A stretch of DNA of 64,000 bases from Skeletonema tropicum (lineage: Eukaryota > Bacillariophyta > Thalassiosirophyceae > Thalassiosirales > Thalassiosiraceae), in NCBI GenBank assembly GCA_037178625.1, contig CM074144.1:186001-250000 (forward strand), given 5' to 3'. A program made the position numbers and the translations under genes. Position 1 is the first letter of the stretch, and every line of letters starts with the position of its first letter. This document shows, piece by piece, positions 35,129 to 45,664 of the stretch. Below the pieces are notes generated by a model. It was given only the letters and a program-made list of their open reading frames with translations. It was not told the origin of the DNA and did no database searches.

Positions 35129-35151
35129 CTAGGCTTTCGGGTATAAGGGGG
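35129..35151 (+). repeat. Left terminal inverted repeat
   Basis: 23 bp, perfect inverse of 40723-40745. Adjacent inner sequence is G/C-run rich and palindromic (CAGGGGGATTCCCCCTC). Confidence 0.9.
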
Positions 35152-35732
35152 CGGCCTAACAGATTTCAGGGGGATTCCCCCTCCTTTTCCCCCTCCAAGA
35201 AACCGGGGGGACGGCTAGTTAGAGGATTCTCCCGTGATTTCGGTCTTCAAGTCACAGACTGGACCTCGGTTCTTCACGCCTCGCATCGCTAGCTGTTGGA
35301 TGCTACGGTGCTATGCTGGTTCCCCGAATCTTCGCTAGCACAAGAGAAAAGAGAGAGACTACAAGACGGTGTGGGTGTGGTGCCAAAAACTGCAGGGTTT
35401 CAAAACTGAAGTGCTAAAACCCATCCCCGTTTGCACACGCAAAGCTGCCCATCGCCTCGGTACGAGGCATTGTGCAAAAGCAGTTTGGCATTTATGCCCC
35501 CACCACCAGAGAAACGCGTTGAGTAGATGGGCACGTAGCATCTCGTGAGCATCAATCTCAACGCGGTCGACCACAAACTGTCGTTGCAGTCGAAGGAAAA
35601 ACTCCTGTCATTCTAGCCCTCGTTGTTCGCATAACCGACTCCTCCGTGTGAGCAGACGCTGGTGAAATCTAGTGTCAGGTGTGCGTGCACCGTCATTACA
35701 GTTTCACCTTTGTCCAACTCAATCCGCGTTGC
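35152..35732. other. Non-coding inner left end of the TIR element
   Basis: No gene recognised between the left TIR and the recombinase stop codon; GC-rich, with short palindromes near the end. Confidence 0.5.
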
Positions 35733-36986
35733 CTATGGCGTTGGCGTTATTTGTAACCCATAATCAGTAGCCTCACACAGCGACGTGACGTCTGTGTATG
35801 CGTATGCCCCGGCATCAATGTTGACGAATCCCCGTACCTTTTTCATCGCCTTTGACATTCCCTCTGCGTAATTTGACAAGTTTTCCCGCACGTATTCTTT
35901 GAAGGTGGCACCTCTCCAGCGCCCCATTTTCTGAATCTGTGTATCAGAATAACCAGCCAATGCGAGAGCGCAGGCACCCCCAAGCCTTAACGAATGTGTA
36001 TTGATCAAGCGAATCGGTGTTCCTCGCGTTGTGGGATACATCAGCGCCGTTGCTGCGTGCTTAACCGCATCCCGAATGTGTTGGTCCGTTACAAACTTCT
36101 GTGATCCCGCTTCAAAATAGGCAGACAGTGGGGTCGTATCACACGAGGTGTGACGCCGAATATGGATGAAACGCCGGCCCAAAGCGCGTACAGCGCAGTG
36201 AACATTGTCACCATTATGTTCGTGGTTGATGCAGACTCCTTTCCATCCATTCTTTTGATTATCAAGTTTGAGCGTTGCGCACGTTGCATTCATGATGTCA
36301 AATTCCCTTGCATTTGGTGAAATCCGGTACAATTGTCCCCTGCTGTTCGTGCCAAAAAACGCTACGTCCTTTACCTTGAATTGTTGCGTTTGAGTTGCAT
36401 TAGTATCCTGTACTCCCTCGCCTTTATTCGTGTACTCCCCCACGCGTAGCAAATAGTAAAAAGCAATCATTGTAAGATCAGCAACTGCCTTGTCGCATGC
36501 AGATGCAGAAATTGCCAGCGCTGCTTGAACTAAGAATTCCGGCACGTCTGCCTCCACCGGTAGTTCTTTTGTGGTGGGCGGGTCTGCCTTTGCCATGCCT
36601 TCAAGCATCTGCTGTAAACGTGGAAGGAACTTCTCTGAGTTGTCACATTTTGTCGGATCTACCCCGTGGTCCAACGCACACGCCTTTCCAACGGCTGTGA
36701 GAGCGCTACTGACCATTGTAGCTCGTACTTGCCTTCTGTCACGGTTGAAGAAACCCGCTCGGACCACTCCTGCGAATCCAGACAAGCTGCGGACTCGTTG
36801 TTTGAACGTGGAACCCTGGAGGAGAGGGTCCACTCCCAAAGCTTTGACGTAGGAGCACCAACGTCGCCAATGTGTTTGCCGTGACCTGGTAGTCGCCGCC
36901 ACTCTTCCAGCGTAGAATGCTTCATCCGCAATACGGAAAGAATTCTTGTAGAGATCTCGGAGGAAACTTGGTACACCGTCCAACAT
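35733..36986 (-). CDS. Tyrosine recombinase of a YR retroelement
   Basis: 417 residues from ATG 36986. The catalytic C-terminal domain shows the first arginine in 'YYLLRVGEYT' (about residue 185), the H-x-x-R box 'HSLRLGGA' and, after 'MGRWRGATFKEY', the probable nucleophilic tyrosine. The N-terminal part looks like a core-binding domain ('RQTHWRRWCSYVKALGVD'). Tyrosine recombinases of this type integrate DIRS/Ngaro-class retroelements through circular DNA without making target duplications. The start overlaps the end of the RNase H frame by 328 bp, as in other YR retroelements whose RT/RH and YR frames overlap. All catalytic positions appear present. Confidence 0.85.
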   Translation of the reverse strand: MLDGVPSFLRDLYKNSFRIADEAFYAGRVAATTRSRQTHWRRWCSYVKALGVDPLLQGSTFKQRVRSLSGFAGVVRAGFFNRDRRQVRATMVSSALTAVGKACALDHGVDPTKCDNSEKFLPRLQQMLEGMAKADPPTTKELPVEADVPEFLVQAALAISASACDKAVADLTMIAFYYLLRVGEYTNKGEGVQDTNATQTQQFKVKDVAFFGTNSRGQLYRISPNAREFDIMNATCATLKLDNQKNGWKGVCINHEHNGDNVHCAVRALGRRFIHIRRHTSCDTTPLSAYFEAGSQKFVTDQHIRDAVKHAATALMYPTTRGTPIRLINTHSLRLGGACALALAGYSDTQIQKMGRWRGATFKEYVRENLSNYAEGMSKAMKKVRGFVNIDAGAYAYTDVTSLCEATDYGLQITPTP

Positions 36987-37790
36987 TGCTGGTTTGGTAA
37001 AGGAAATTTGTCGGAAAACAGCGTTAGTAACTCAGTGTAAGTTTCGCAATGCCATTTCTTTGGTTGGCCAAAAGAACGTGAAGGAATATCAGTCATAGCA
37101 TTTTGGACTCCCGCTATGTGCAGCGGCGTGAGCGGCGACGCTCCTTTTGTCTTCAGTCTCAGGGCCAACGCGCGAATCAGCTGACCAGCCACAATCGAGC
37201 TCTTTGAAGCTAATCTCTGTACCCAACTGACCGTAGGTTGGTTATCACTATAGATAGCGGCATGGTCGCCCGACTCAATTTTGCAGACATCCTCCATCAC
37301 AAGCCACAGCATCAGCAACCCGGCGCATTCCAGATCCGAGTTTGTTAGCGTTCCGTTAGGGTTGGAATCCGACTGTATTTCTGCCTTGATATCATCAGGC
37401 CATTCGTAACGAAACACCGTTGGGACACACGCTTTGTTCTCGCCAACTACAATCCCGCCGACGCCATGCCCAGATGCATCCTTAACACCCACATAATCTG
37501 GCCAGTCTGCCACTAGTTCGCTGTATTGTGTAGGGCGTGTAGTTGATTCCCGTAATAGTGTTCGGCAATCCTCGATGGCTTGGCGTAGTAAGTTGTTGCG
37601 ATGGAAAAACACCTTTGGTGGCTGTAATCTGAGCACCGTATTGCATGGAGAAAGTAAGCCCTTCCCACTTGGGATGGATATGAAGGCGTGACGTAATTTT
37701 GAAATTGTCGATTGGAACTCATCAAAAAAGCCCAGCCTCGAAAAGCCGGAAATGGGCGGAATACAAGCGATCAGTCAAAAAGCAAGAACC
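36659..37790 (-). CDS. RNase H with remnant of RT thumb, 5'-truncated
   Basis: The RNase H fold is indicated by 'GVKDASGHGVGG' (first Asp), 'NSDLECAGLLMLW' (Glu), 'IYSDNQPTVSW' (Asp) and 'HIAGVQNAMTDIPSRSFG' (last Asp), in the usual YR-retroelement style. Reading upstream of 37636 in frame adds 'FSRLGFFDEFQSTISKL' and 'AFISIPSGKGLL', which look like the end of a reverse transcriptase, until a TGA at about 37790. Finger and palm motifs of that RT are missing, so the module is truncated at its 5' side where the oppositely oriented Penelope-like ORF begins. No ATG is evident at the truncated end. Confidence 0.7.
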
Positions 37791-40139
37791 GCACATCATC
37801 CAAGAAACAGTCAGGCGGCTCGCGTACCAACTCAACCAAGCAGCAACAGCGCTCCATCCTAAGGAAGGCCAACCTCCGCTGGCAGAAAGAATACTCCGAC
37901 AAGGAAGAAGAGGAGAACTACACCAGCGAAGAAGAGGAGGAAGATTCCGACGACGACAGCCGCAGCAGCAAATCATCCCGACGCTCAAGAAAATCCTACC
38001 ACCGGGATGGAAACCAAAGAAGCCGTCGAGGCGGATCCAACAACGCAGGACGAAGAGGAAGAGGAAGAAGGAATTAGAAAGAGAGTACCACTTTGAACAC
38101 TCTCTCCACCACCGTACAATTAATAAAGTAAATCAATTCAGAGAAGAACAAAAAAATCTCTTTGGATTCTGTGCCGACCCAGATAAATCATTGCGGTCCA
38201 ACATTGACGACTACATCCAATCCATCACCGTCCATCAATACTTATCTCAACCAATAAACGCTGCCTGCCATATCTACTACGATGGTAATCGCCCACTCCC
38301 CCTTGGACTCAAAAAGTTCTTGGGCTTGGGATTAAAGTTCTGCATCCAACATAAGCAACCAACAAACAACCTAAAACATTCAATCAGTCGCTTTGAGAAT
38401 GATATCCGAAACCGATACGCCTTCCTTGATAAGCCTGAAAGAGAAGGAGACTACATTCCTAAACTCTACATTCCTACCGGTCATGAGTTCAAGCCTGCAA
38501 GTGTTAAAGTTGAAACTGCTTTATCAAACTTCACCAAAGCCGTCACATCTCTTCAACGCCGCTACCGCCGTAAACGCTGTACAAATATGACTCCACTTCA
38601 ATGGCGCACGATGGATGCTCTCCAAAAAGATCATCACTTCATCGTAATCGAAGGTGATAAGAATACCGGTGCGTGTCTTCTGCGAAGAGGCTTCTACAAC
38701 AAGAGCGCCTGTACTGATCACCTCAGTAATACGAATGTGTACCAACGAATCAGCCGTCAAGAAGCAATGCAAATGAATAATATCCTCCGCTATAAAATTG
38801 CCCTCTTCTGTCAAAAACACAAGATGTCAATGTCTAAAGCCGAGCAAGACTACCTTAAGCGCTCGCAATCTGAGAAACTGTTCCCAACAAACAAGTTTGC
38901 TCGATTCCTTATGACGCTGAAAGTGCATAAAAAGAAGCCCTACAAGTTCCGTCCAATTGTATGCTGCGCAGGTACATTCATGAACTGCCTTAGCAAGTGG
39001 GTCGACTACCATCTCCAACAACTGAAACAATTCATCCCATCGTACCTCAAAGATAGTGGCAGCCTACTCGACAGTCTCCAGTCATTCCACCGCCTTCCCT
39101 TCAATGCAAGACTATTTACAGCAGATGCGCAATCTATGTATACTAACATCGACACAGATCATGCGCTCCAAGTCATCAGCAACTGGCTCGACGAATTAGC
39201 CTCCTCCGGTAAACTAGCAAGCAATGGACTCTCCTCCTTTCCTATTGCCGCAATCAAAGAAGCTCTTTCGCTAGTCATGAAAAACAACATCTTCGAATTT
39301 GGTGATATGTACTTCAAACAACTAACTGGTACAGCAATGGGAACTAGTGCAGCATGTATGTGGGCTACAATCTACTTTGCAATCCATGAAGAATTCCTCC
39401 TTAATAAATATTCCAATGATCTCCTCCTCTACAAGCGTTTCATCGACGATATGAAAGGAATATGGATTGGTACCAACCTACGATATGCACAATTTCAATA
39501 TGATACTGATAACTTCGGATCCCTACGATGGGACTTTGAGCCCCTATCAACATCTGTTAACTTCCTCGATCTCACTATCACCATTGGACCATCGCAACAA
39601 ATTCAAACACGTACATTCCAAAAAGCCTGCAATCTCTACCAATATCTCCCGCCGCATTCAGCACACTCTCCACAAATTATGAAAGGTGTCACCTAAGTCT
39701 ATTGCGTCAGTACAAGCGCCAAAACTCCCTTGAATCTGACTACATCAATCAATCTAAATTACTCTTCAAAAGACTAGTACAACGCGGCTGGGACTCACAC
39801 GTCATCAAGCAGTACATCCTACAATCAGATGCACGCCTACGATCTATCGAATCAAATGCAAATGCAATACAACAACCAACAGAGCCTACTCTTACCAACA
39901 AAGAATTGGCCATCCTCCACTGGACATTCCATCCAAATGATATCCCTCGTAAACTACTTCGGTGTCTCTACGACACCCACTGCAAAGAAGTCTTCGAACA
40001 AGATCTACGAATTCAGAAGTTTATTATTGCCTATCATGGAGCCCCAACGATACGATCAGCTGTGACGAAAGCAAAACTGATACAAGAACCCGGCAAAGAG
40101 GCCAGTAAGTATTTTGATGGGGAGCCCGATCCTGACTGA
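37699..40139 (+). CDS. Penelope-like reverse transcriptase, one frameshift
   Basis: RT motifs are clear in the 665-codon frame ending at 39696: 'FLMTLKVHKKKP' and 'FRPIVCCAG', 'LFTADAQSMYTNIDTDHAL' (motif A), 'LTGTAMGTSAAC' (motif B), 'YKRFIDDMKGIWIG' (motif C) and 'LSTSVNFLDLTI'. This pattern (YTNI, GTAMGT, RFIDD) is typical of Penelope-like elements rather than LINEs or LTR elements. At 39694 a TAA interrupts; the frame at 39702-40139 continues the C-terminal domain. Losing one base after TA would explain it. No GIY-YIG endonuclease is seen, as in endonuclease-deficient Penelope-like groups. The N-terminal 120 codons are basic and low complexity, two frames are open there, and the true start is unclear. 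Confidence 0.75.
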
Positions 40140-40158
40140 TCGAGCTCCCCTCCTTGTA

Positions 40159-40200
40159 CTCTCCCGAGGAGCTGCCTTCCGGCAGCTCAGCTCGGGAGAG
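40159..40200 (+). terminator. Strong 18-bp hairpin just after the Penelope-like ORF
   Basis: CTCTCCCGAG + GAGCTGCC, a TTCC loop, then GGCAGCTC, two unpaired bases (AG) and CTCGGGAGAG. It lies 20 bp after the stop codon. It may act as a 3' RNA signal (RT template recognition or end formation); function is inferred from position only. Confidence 0.75.
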
Positions 40201-40333
40201 CAAAAGCTTCTCCTGTCTGAAAAGACATTGAACCGCGTCTGAAAAAGACGTTCACTTCTCCGTTCATTTCATTTTTCTCCGTTCACCACTATACAAAAGA
40301 TTCATTAGAACAGCCCGCTCCTGGGGCTGTCTC

Positions 40334-40403
40334 ACGTTGACACTTGCCGATGAAGGTCTAACCGAAACGAGTTCATTACTCTACTCGTTCAAGTAATTAA
40401 CGT
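40334..40403 (+). ncRNA. Hammerhead-ribozyme-like fold
   Basis: Stem I pairs ACGTT (40334-40338) and ACTTG (40342-40346) with CAAGT (40390-40394) and AACGT (40399-40403) around an internal loop. The core reads CCGATGA (40347-40353; consensus CTGANGA), then a short stem GGT/ACC with one extra A, GAAA (40364-40367) and a 6-bp stem III (ACGAGT/ACTCGT, 40367-40372 with 40383-40388), then T (40389) at the cleavage position. Penelope-like elements are known to carry hammerhead motifs, which supports the call. The C in place of the consensus U and the extra A may make it inactive. Confidence 0.5.
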
Positions 40404-40722
40404 CCTAATCTAAGTTGAAAAATATTGTATCATCACTTTCAAATCATACAGAAAAGCAATTAACTACGTCTACTTGGAAACCCTACTGTAACAACAGTAG
40501 CAATGCTTTTCCAACGAAGAATGCCCATGTTGGAAAGCAGGCAAACAAACCCGAGGAGAGGAGAACGAGGTGAACTTCAGGTGACGGACAGGCACCACGC
40601 TCGGCTCAACATCACCACCACAAAAATCTAGCCGAAATCGGGCTAAAAAGGACTTTTTGCAGCTCAATTTAGACGATTTTGCCTCCTGCGAGCCACCCCG
40701 ATTTCAGGGGGCGCCCCCGGCT

Positions 40723-40745
40723 CCCCCTTATACCCGAAAGCCTAG
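40723..40745 (-). repeat. Right terminal inverted repeat
   Basis: Perfect inverse of 35129-35151. Its inner neighbour again holds a GC-rich palindrome (GGGGGCGCCCCC). Confidence 0.9.
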
Positions 40746-41194
40746 TGGTGGCTGTGGCTGGGCGTGACTCGACTGTATTGGCCCATCCGCCATCCGATCA
40801 AGCCAGAGAGGCATCCCACTTTTCGCATAAAAATTAGGAACTCAGTATGATAAAGTCAGGTACGGTATCGGCTTTGACTTTGACAACATTAATTCGAGAT
40901 GAATAAGTGAAAAAGAAGCAATACATAAAAGTACATCATGGAGCTTCAAACTTGTACACTTCTTGTCTGATCGCTAGCTCTCGAGGTGCAGTATCAAAGA
41001 AGACGAGACAGCACAGAGGTAGCCGTGACAAAGAGATTTGGTGGATGAGGCTGATGACTGATGCTGATGCTGATGTTGATGCTCACTTATGCTTATGCAT
41101 TGCAGCCCAATACTGATGTAGATGTAAGAGTAGGAGCGCAATCCGTCTGACTGTCTGGGCAGTGCTGGTAGCTTCTACGCTTATATTCGGAGCA

Positions 41195-44125
41195 GGAACC
41201 GACATAAGAGGAGAAACACAAAGCATACCAATAACAGTTTACCAACAACCTTGACCTTGACAGTGTTATAATCTTCATGTTTGACTGACAGCGTGAATCC
41301 AGGTGATTATCTCTTTTATGATGAAAAGCTGAGACAATAATCAACACCTACACAATCTTTTGCTTTTGACTCAATTTCTATTGCTTATTACATAAATATA
41401 TATTCGATTGACTACTTAGAAAATACACTCCACTGTGTACATATATACCCCTAAAACGTCTACCACTACCACGCGTAGTGTGTCATCAGATTCGATTGAG
41501 ATTGAACGTGATGAGATTTCCCTTCCCAAATTGACAGCTGCATCACTCCCTTATCCGGTTTTTGTGGAACTCTAGTTATGTGAGTTGTGTCCTTATGAGC
41601 ACCACGGACTGGCAACGGTGCCGCAAGAGCATGCCCAAGCCCTTTTGCTTGTAGTACTTGTGCTTGTGCTTGCGCTAGACTCGTTCTCTGCTTCTGCTTC
41701 TGCTTGCCGTCATCATTCACAATTGCACAAGCTTCTAGGAAGAGTTGATCTATCTTTTTCTCGAAGGACCTCTGCTTCTGCTTGTCGCCATTATCATCAT
41801 TCAAAATGGCACGAGCATCTAGGAAAAGATTATCAATCTTTTTCTCGAAAGACAAAGCTTTCGAATCGATTTGTTCTTGAACTGTTGCGTGTTCTTGGGT
41901 GGTGTCCTGGATTGGCGTAGCAAGAGCATGCCCAAGCCCTTTTGCTTGCACTTGTGCTAGCGCTTGTGTTAAACTCGATCTCCGCTTCTGCTTCACGTCA
42001 CAGCCATTATTCGCAATAGCACAAGCTTGTAGGAAAATATTATCTATCTTTTTCTCGAAGGACGAAGGTTTCTCAACGATTTGCAATTGGGTCTTTGTAG
42101 TTTTTGTAGCCTTTGTTGCAGCAGCGTTTCCCTCGGTTTGTCCATCCATATCCATGCTTTCGACACTACATTCTTGAGACTGTTCCTTACCTTCAGGAGA
42201 CGTCCAATGAAGCTTGTCTAAATCAGATGATGTTGAGTTTGAGGCAACATAATCTTCCTTTCTCATTACCCATATCTCATCAAGGCCTGTTCTGACTTGG
42301 TTATTTTGAAAGACTAGCGAGTTTGAAGACAGATTAGGATTAGGAAAGAAAGGTTTCATTGACAAATAAACAACAATGTGTTTTGAACTCACTAACATCG
42401 TACTCGTACGTCTTCAGTGGACCATCGGATGAATCTTGCTTCACTTTGACGTCCCAGACGCGCCCTGGCAACCACTCGATTGGAGCATTGGGCGGCGTAC
42501 CCTCCTCTCCCAATACTGCGTAAACCTGTTGTCCTCTCTTGATGATAGCATCAGCATCATTACTGTTTTGCGCCTGACCAGTCTGCTCCATCCTTGGTTT
42601 TGCTGGCTGTACGTATTCGACCACCTGAATACTTCGCTCTTTTTGATCAGTCGACGTATGCGAGGCTTCATCATATGAGCACTGAGACACTCTCCTTCTC
42701 TTTACGTTCATGGTCTCTGTCTCTGTAAAGTAGTCAGGAGCAAATTGTCCTGCATTCTCTTCCATGGCTACGACGCTTGTATCATCGCTGATAGAACAAC
42801 CACGATAACGAACAGGCACAGACTTCGCTTCTGAATCGATGACCCATTCCTCTGGAAGATTGAGGTCCGTTCTTTTGATGCCGACGCCTTTGAAACTTAC
42901 AACGTGGTCGTCATAGTATCTAAGAGCGTCGCCTAAGAAGGAAAAATATTGATATTGGTATTGGTATTGCTCATTTTCATTCTTCTTGTATTTCACTTTC
43001 ACCTCCCAGTACCCCACAGTTTCAGCCCAGCGATCAGACGAATCCTTGTCAAGTACATTTCTCACTCCTTTCCACCTAGAATTATTGTCTCTACTCAAAA
43101 GTTCATACTCGCTCTCCGGGAAAACAAAGATGTCTTCGATGTCATCCAATTTGTCACCATCATCAAATTTAATATCATAGTAACGATCCGGGCCATACTT
43201 TCCACCCTCTTTTAGCTCTTTACAAGCTTTGATTACGCCTGGATACCACCCATCTGGGGGCGATAAAGTGTCATTCGCATTGTTCCACCATGCGGCAACT
43301 ACTCTTTGATTCAGTTCTAGTCTCTGTGGACAATGGAAATGAATTGGTGTGTTTTAGAGTGTTAGCTTAATGAAGGCAAAAAACAATATACTGTTGTAAG
43401 TTGACTTGATGACTGCACTTACCTTCTTAAGATTCTTGTGAAGATAACGATGTTCAGGCATCACCAAGGACTTATCAATGCCCTCCAAGTATTGGCCGTC
43501 GTCAAATGAAACTCCGTAGGTAAGTGATCGTCGATCCTGTTCGATAGATTCAACAGTGCCTCGTCGAAAACGAAAGCTGGTGTGAGACTGACCTCCTTCA
43601 TCCATTTTCGGATACGCCACATACGCCACATCTCCCATTGTCAAGAGCTCCAGATCCTTACGATTGTTGTTATCGATCGTCTGCTTGAAGTTGAAGTCGC
43701 CATGGAGTTTCGTTGACTTTCTCTTGGTTGTCCTGGTCCTGGCAACACCATCGCTAGTTGGAGTTGGACTAACCGCAGTGGCAGTGATTCTCTTCAGATG
43801 TGATGATGATAGTGCATTCTTCTTCTTCTCTTCGGTCATGTCCTCGTCGAAGTCGAAGGACAGCATGGATAATGTGGAACAGTCATCTTCAATGTCAAAC
43901 CCATCCAGTTCTGAAGCGTAATCGTCTGTGTCTGTGTATGGCTGTCCTTGACCTTGATTCATTTTCTCTGTAACTGTGACTGCGATGTATCTAAGTCTAA
44001 GTCCAAGTCAGGTTTGAGTCTGAGTGTATGCTGCACAAATTAAAGAGGAAGAATGGGATTGGCATGCACCAATCCTAACTATTCATGTGTGTACATATCT
44101 GTTGAAAACGCTTGAGAAGACGTGC
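41195..44125 (-). repeat. Left arm of 3-kb inverted duplication
   Basis: Reads, in reverse complement, almost the whole of 46422-49440, including promoter-side sequence, all three exons, introns and the 3' flank of the Tudor-like gene. Differences are scattered substitutions and small indels. The arms are separated by about 2.3 kb. Confidence 0.9.
41466..43962 (-). CDS. Tudor-like repeat protein, intact copy, 3 exons
   Basis: Exons 43962-43423, 43323-42393 and 42313-41466 join into 772 residues; introns are 99 and 79 bp with GTAAGT and GTGAGT donors. Three Tudor/Agenet-like segments are visible: 'GDVAYVAYPK...YGVSFDDGQYLEGI' (about 110-170), 'GWYPGVIKACK...YDIKFDDGDKLDDI' (about 195-240) and 'QVYAVLGEEG...WLPGRVWDVKV' (about 455-490). 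A basic 'NVKRRRVSQ' could be a nuclear signal. The C-terminal part has three repeats like 'SFEKKIDNLFLDARAILNDD', two of them followed by 'QAKGLGHALA'. Such barrels usually bind methylated lysine/arginine or DNA; a chromatin role is inferred. It is the functional-looking copy of the inverted pair. Confidence 0.75.
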
Positions 44126-44320
44126 GTACTTACCTACGACCGACATTGTTGGTGTTCATTGTTTCTTGTGGTAAAACGCACGAAGCGGCTCTAACTAAAT
44201 ATCCAAGTTGTTCGTCTGTTTTGCACTATGTTGGCCTTTTAATGAGAATGGAGTCGTATGAAGTGGTTCTAACTTGCTTGCTAAAAGTAGCGAATGCAAA
44301 CCTGAAGGGCAAAAAATCTG

Positions 44321-44560
44321 ATAAAGCTATGATAATCGGATAAACCAGATCAAAATACCCGTACAATGACAAAACATACCCTCAAAATTATCAAAAATCA
44401 CCTGAGACCTCTTCCCACATACACACCCTGCTAAGTATGTGAGGGCGATCCCGAACGCCCGTGAATCCGTGGCCTAGGTTTAATGGACTTGAAGAAGGCA
44501 CTCTACTGCCTTCTCAGGTCATCTTCTAGAGTAGTCACTAGATAGGCTGATTTTTGTATG
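44321..44560. repeat. Inner inverted repeat, left copy
   Basis: Inverse of about 45665-45905: shared blocks include GATCAAAATACCCGTA, ACAAAACATACCCTCAAAAT and CCGTGGCCTAG. It is nested inside the spacer of the 3-kb inverted duplication and has diverged more than the arms. Confidence 0.8.
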
Positions 44561-44864
44561 TACATCGCTACATTATCTCATTCCACATGTAATTTTACTT
44601 GAGCCTTCATGCAACAAGTCATTTAGCCCATGGCGTTAGCTTGACAGGCCCAAGAAAGTTTCCTTTTCAACACAGCCCTCGGTGCCAATATGTACCGTGT
44701 CTACTCATAGAATGAATGTATATACGCTCAACTAGCCCCACGGGGGTTAACTCTTTCTCGGCAGGCAAAGACATGTCATTTTTTAGTAATGAACGAATTA
44801 GTTTGCATTTCAGCACGTTTCGCATTGCTAAGAAGCTCTCTCTCTCTCTCTAGAGTACTATAAC

Positions 44865-45085
44865 GTTGATGTCATAGTATGCGAGTTTTTACTTTCTAGC
44901 AAGACAGCTAGAGATTGAAACGTCTCGACAAACAAGATGTTCAAAAACTGTCTAAGTAAGCAACCGCAAGATCTTGCCGTCGCCTTCTCACGATTTCCTC
45001 AAGCCATGAACATCAACACTGTTGGTCATAATGCGCCTTATCAAGCTCAAGCGATTTCAACAGATACACAGAAACATAGATACTT
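44865..45085 (+). repeat. Spacer direct repeat, copy 1
   Basis: Shares GTTGATGTCATA, TATGCGAGTTTTTACTTT, AGCAAGACAGCTAGAGA and CCATGAACATCAACACTGT with 46170-46447 in the same orientation. Confidence 0.8.
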
Positions 45086-45231
45086 GTGTTACGTATGAGG
45101 ATACGAGTACCTACCTCAATCTAGATAGATACTCCTAGATTATTTTAGTTGGCTTGAATAGCTAGAGATAAGTGTAGACAATTCGTTCAGTGTGATGTGT
45201 ACATCATCGACACTCTGGCCTTGTTGACTAT

Positions 45232-45519
45232 ATGGCGGGCGGATTTCCGCCCCATATACTACGAAAACTATTTAATCGGTGCCTGATTTGTCAAGAGCCT
45301 CCATGTACGTGTGAACGACATGTCATGGGAGGGAGATCATCTGATGGGCGGTTCGACAATATACAATTGTTAAATCTCTTGTTCGATGCGATGCGATTAC
45401 GCAGCAATGAATTGCAAGGTGGTATATATCTGCTACGTCAAATGCTGTCGAAACTTATCGTGTCGTGGAAAACGAGATCTACAATTGCAGCTGCATTATC
45501 ATCATATGACGCATTATAG
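45232..45519 (+). CDS. Small Cys-motif ORF in the spacer
   Basis: This 95-codon ORF starts at an ATG and lies between the arms of the inverted duplication. It has 'CLICQEPPCTCERH' near the N-terminus, a C-x2-C plus C-x-C arrangement that could bind a metal, and a helical C-terminal half. No second copy in the window and no family recognised. It could be a real small gene or chance. Confidence 0.35.
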   Translation: MAGGFPPHILRKLFNRCLICQEPPCTCERHVMGGRSSDGRFDNIQLLNLLFDAMRLRSNELQGGIYLLRQMLSKLIVSWKTRSTIAAALSSYDAL

Positions 45520-45664
45520 ACAATGTGTTTCGTTTGAATAATACACCCACATGACTATCGTGAAGAAATCTTATCTGAATCTAGAGTATATATCTATCGA
45601 TGTATTCAAGCGAAGTGTATCTGGTACTTAGACCTATCTCTAGATATCAAAACTCCGCCGAACT

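Larger units (their letters stand above)
35129..40745. mobile_element. 5.6-kb TIR element with YR/RNase H and Penelope-like RT
   Basis: Both ends carry the same inverted 23-bp sequence starting CTAGGCTTTCGGGTATAAGG, flanked directly by TGGTGG at 35123-35128 and 40746-40751, a likely 6-bp target-site duplication. Inside lie, on the minus strand, the end of a reverse transcriptase, an RNase H and a tyrosine recombinase (DIRS/Ngaro-like order), and on the plus strand a Penelope-like reverse transcriptase followed by a hairpin and a hammerhead-like fold. No DDE transposase is visible. It may be a composite in which a Penelope-like element invaded a YR retroelement, with ends captured by a TIR system, or a distinct element type. 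Confidence 0.7.

Noticed and set aside
35129..40745. Interpretation as a plain DIRS element with inverted terminal repeats.
   Set aside because: Its RT is missing, an unrelated RT lies on the other strand, and the ends are flanked by a 6-bp duplication, which DIRS elements do not make.
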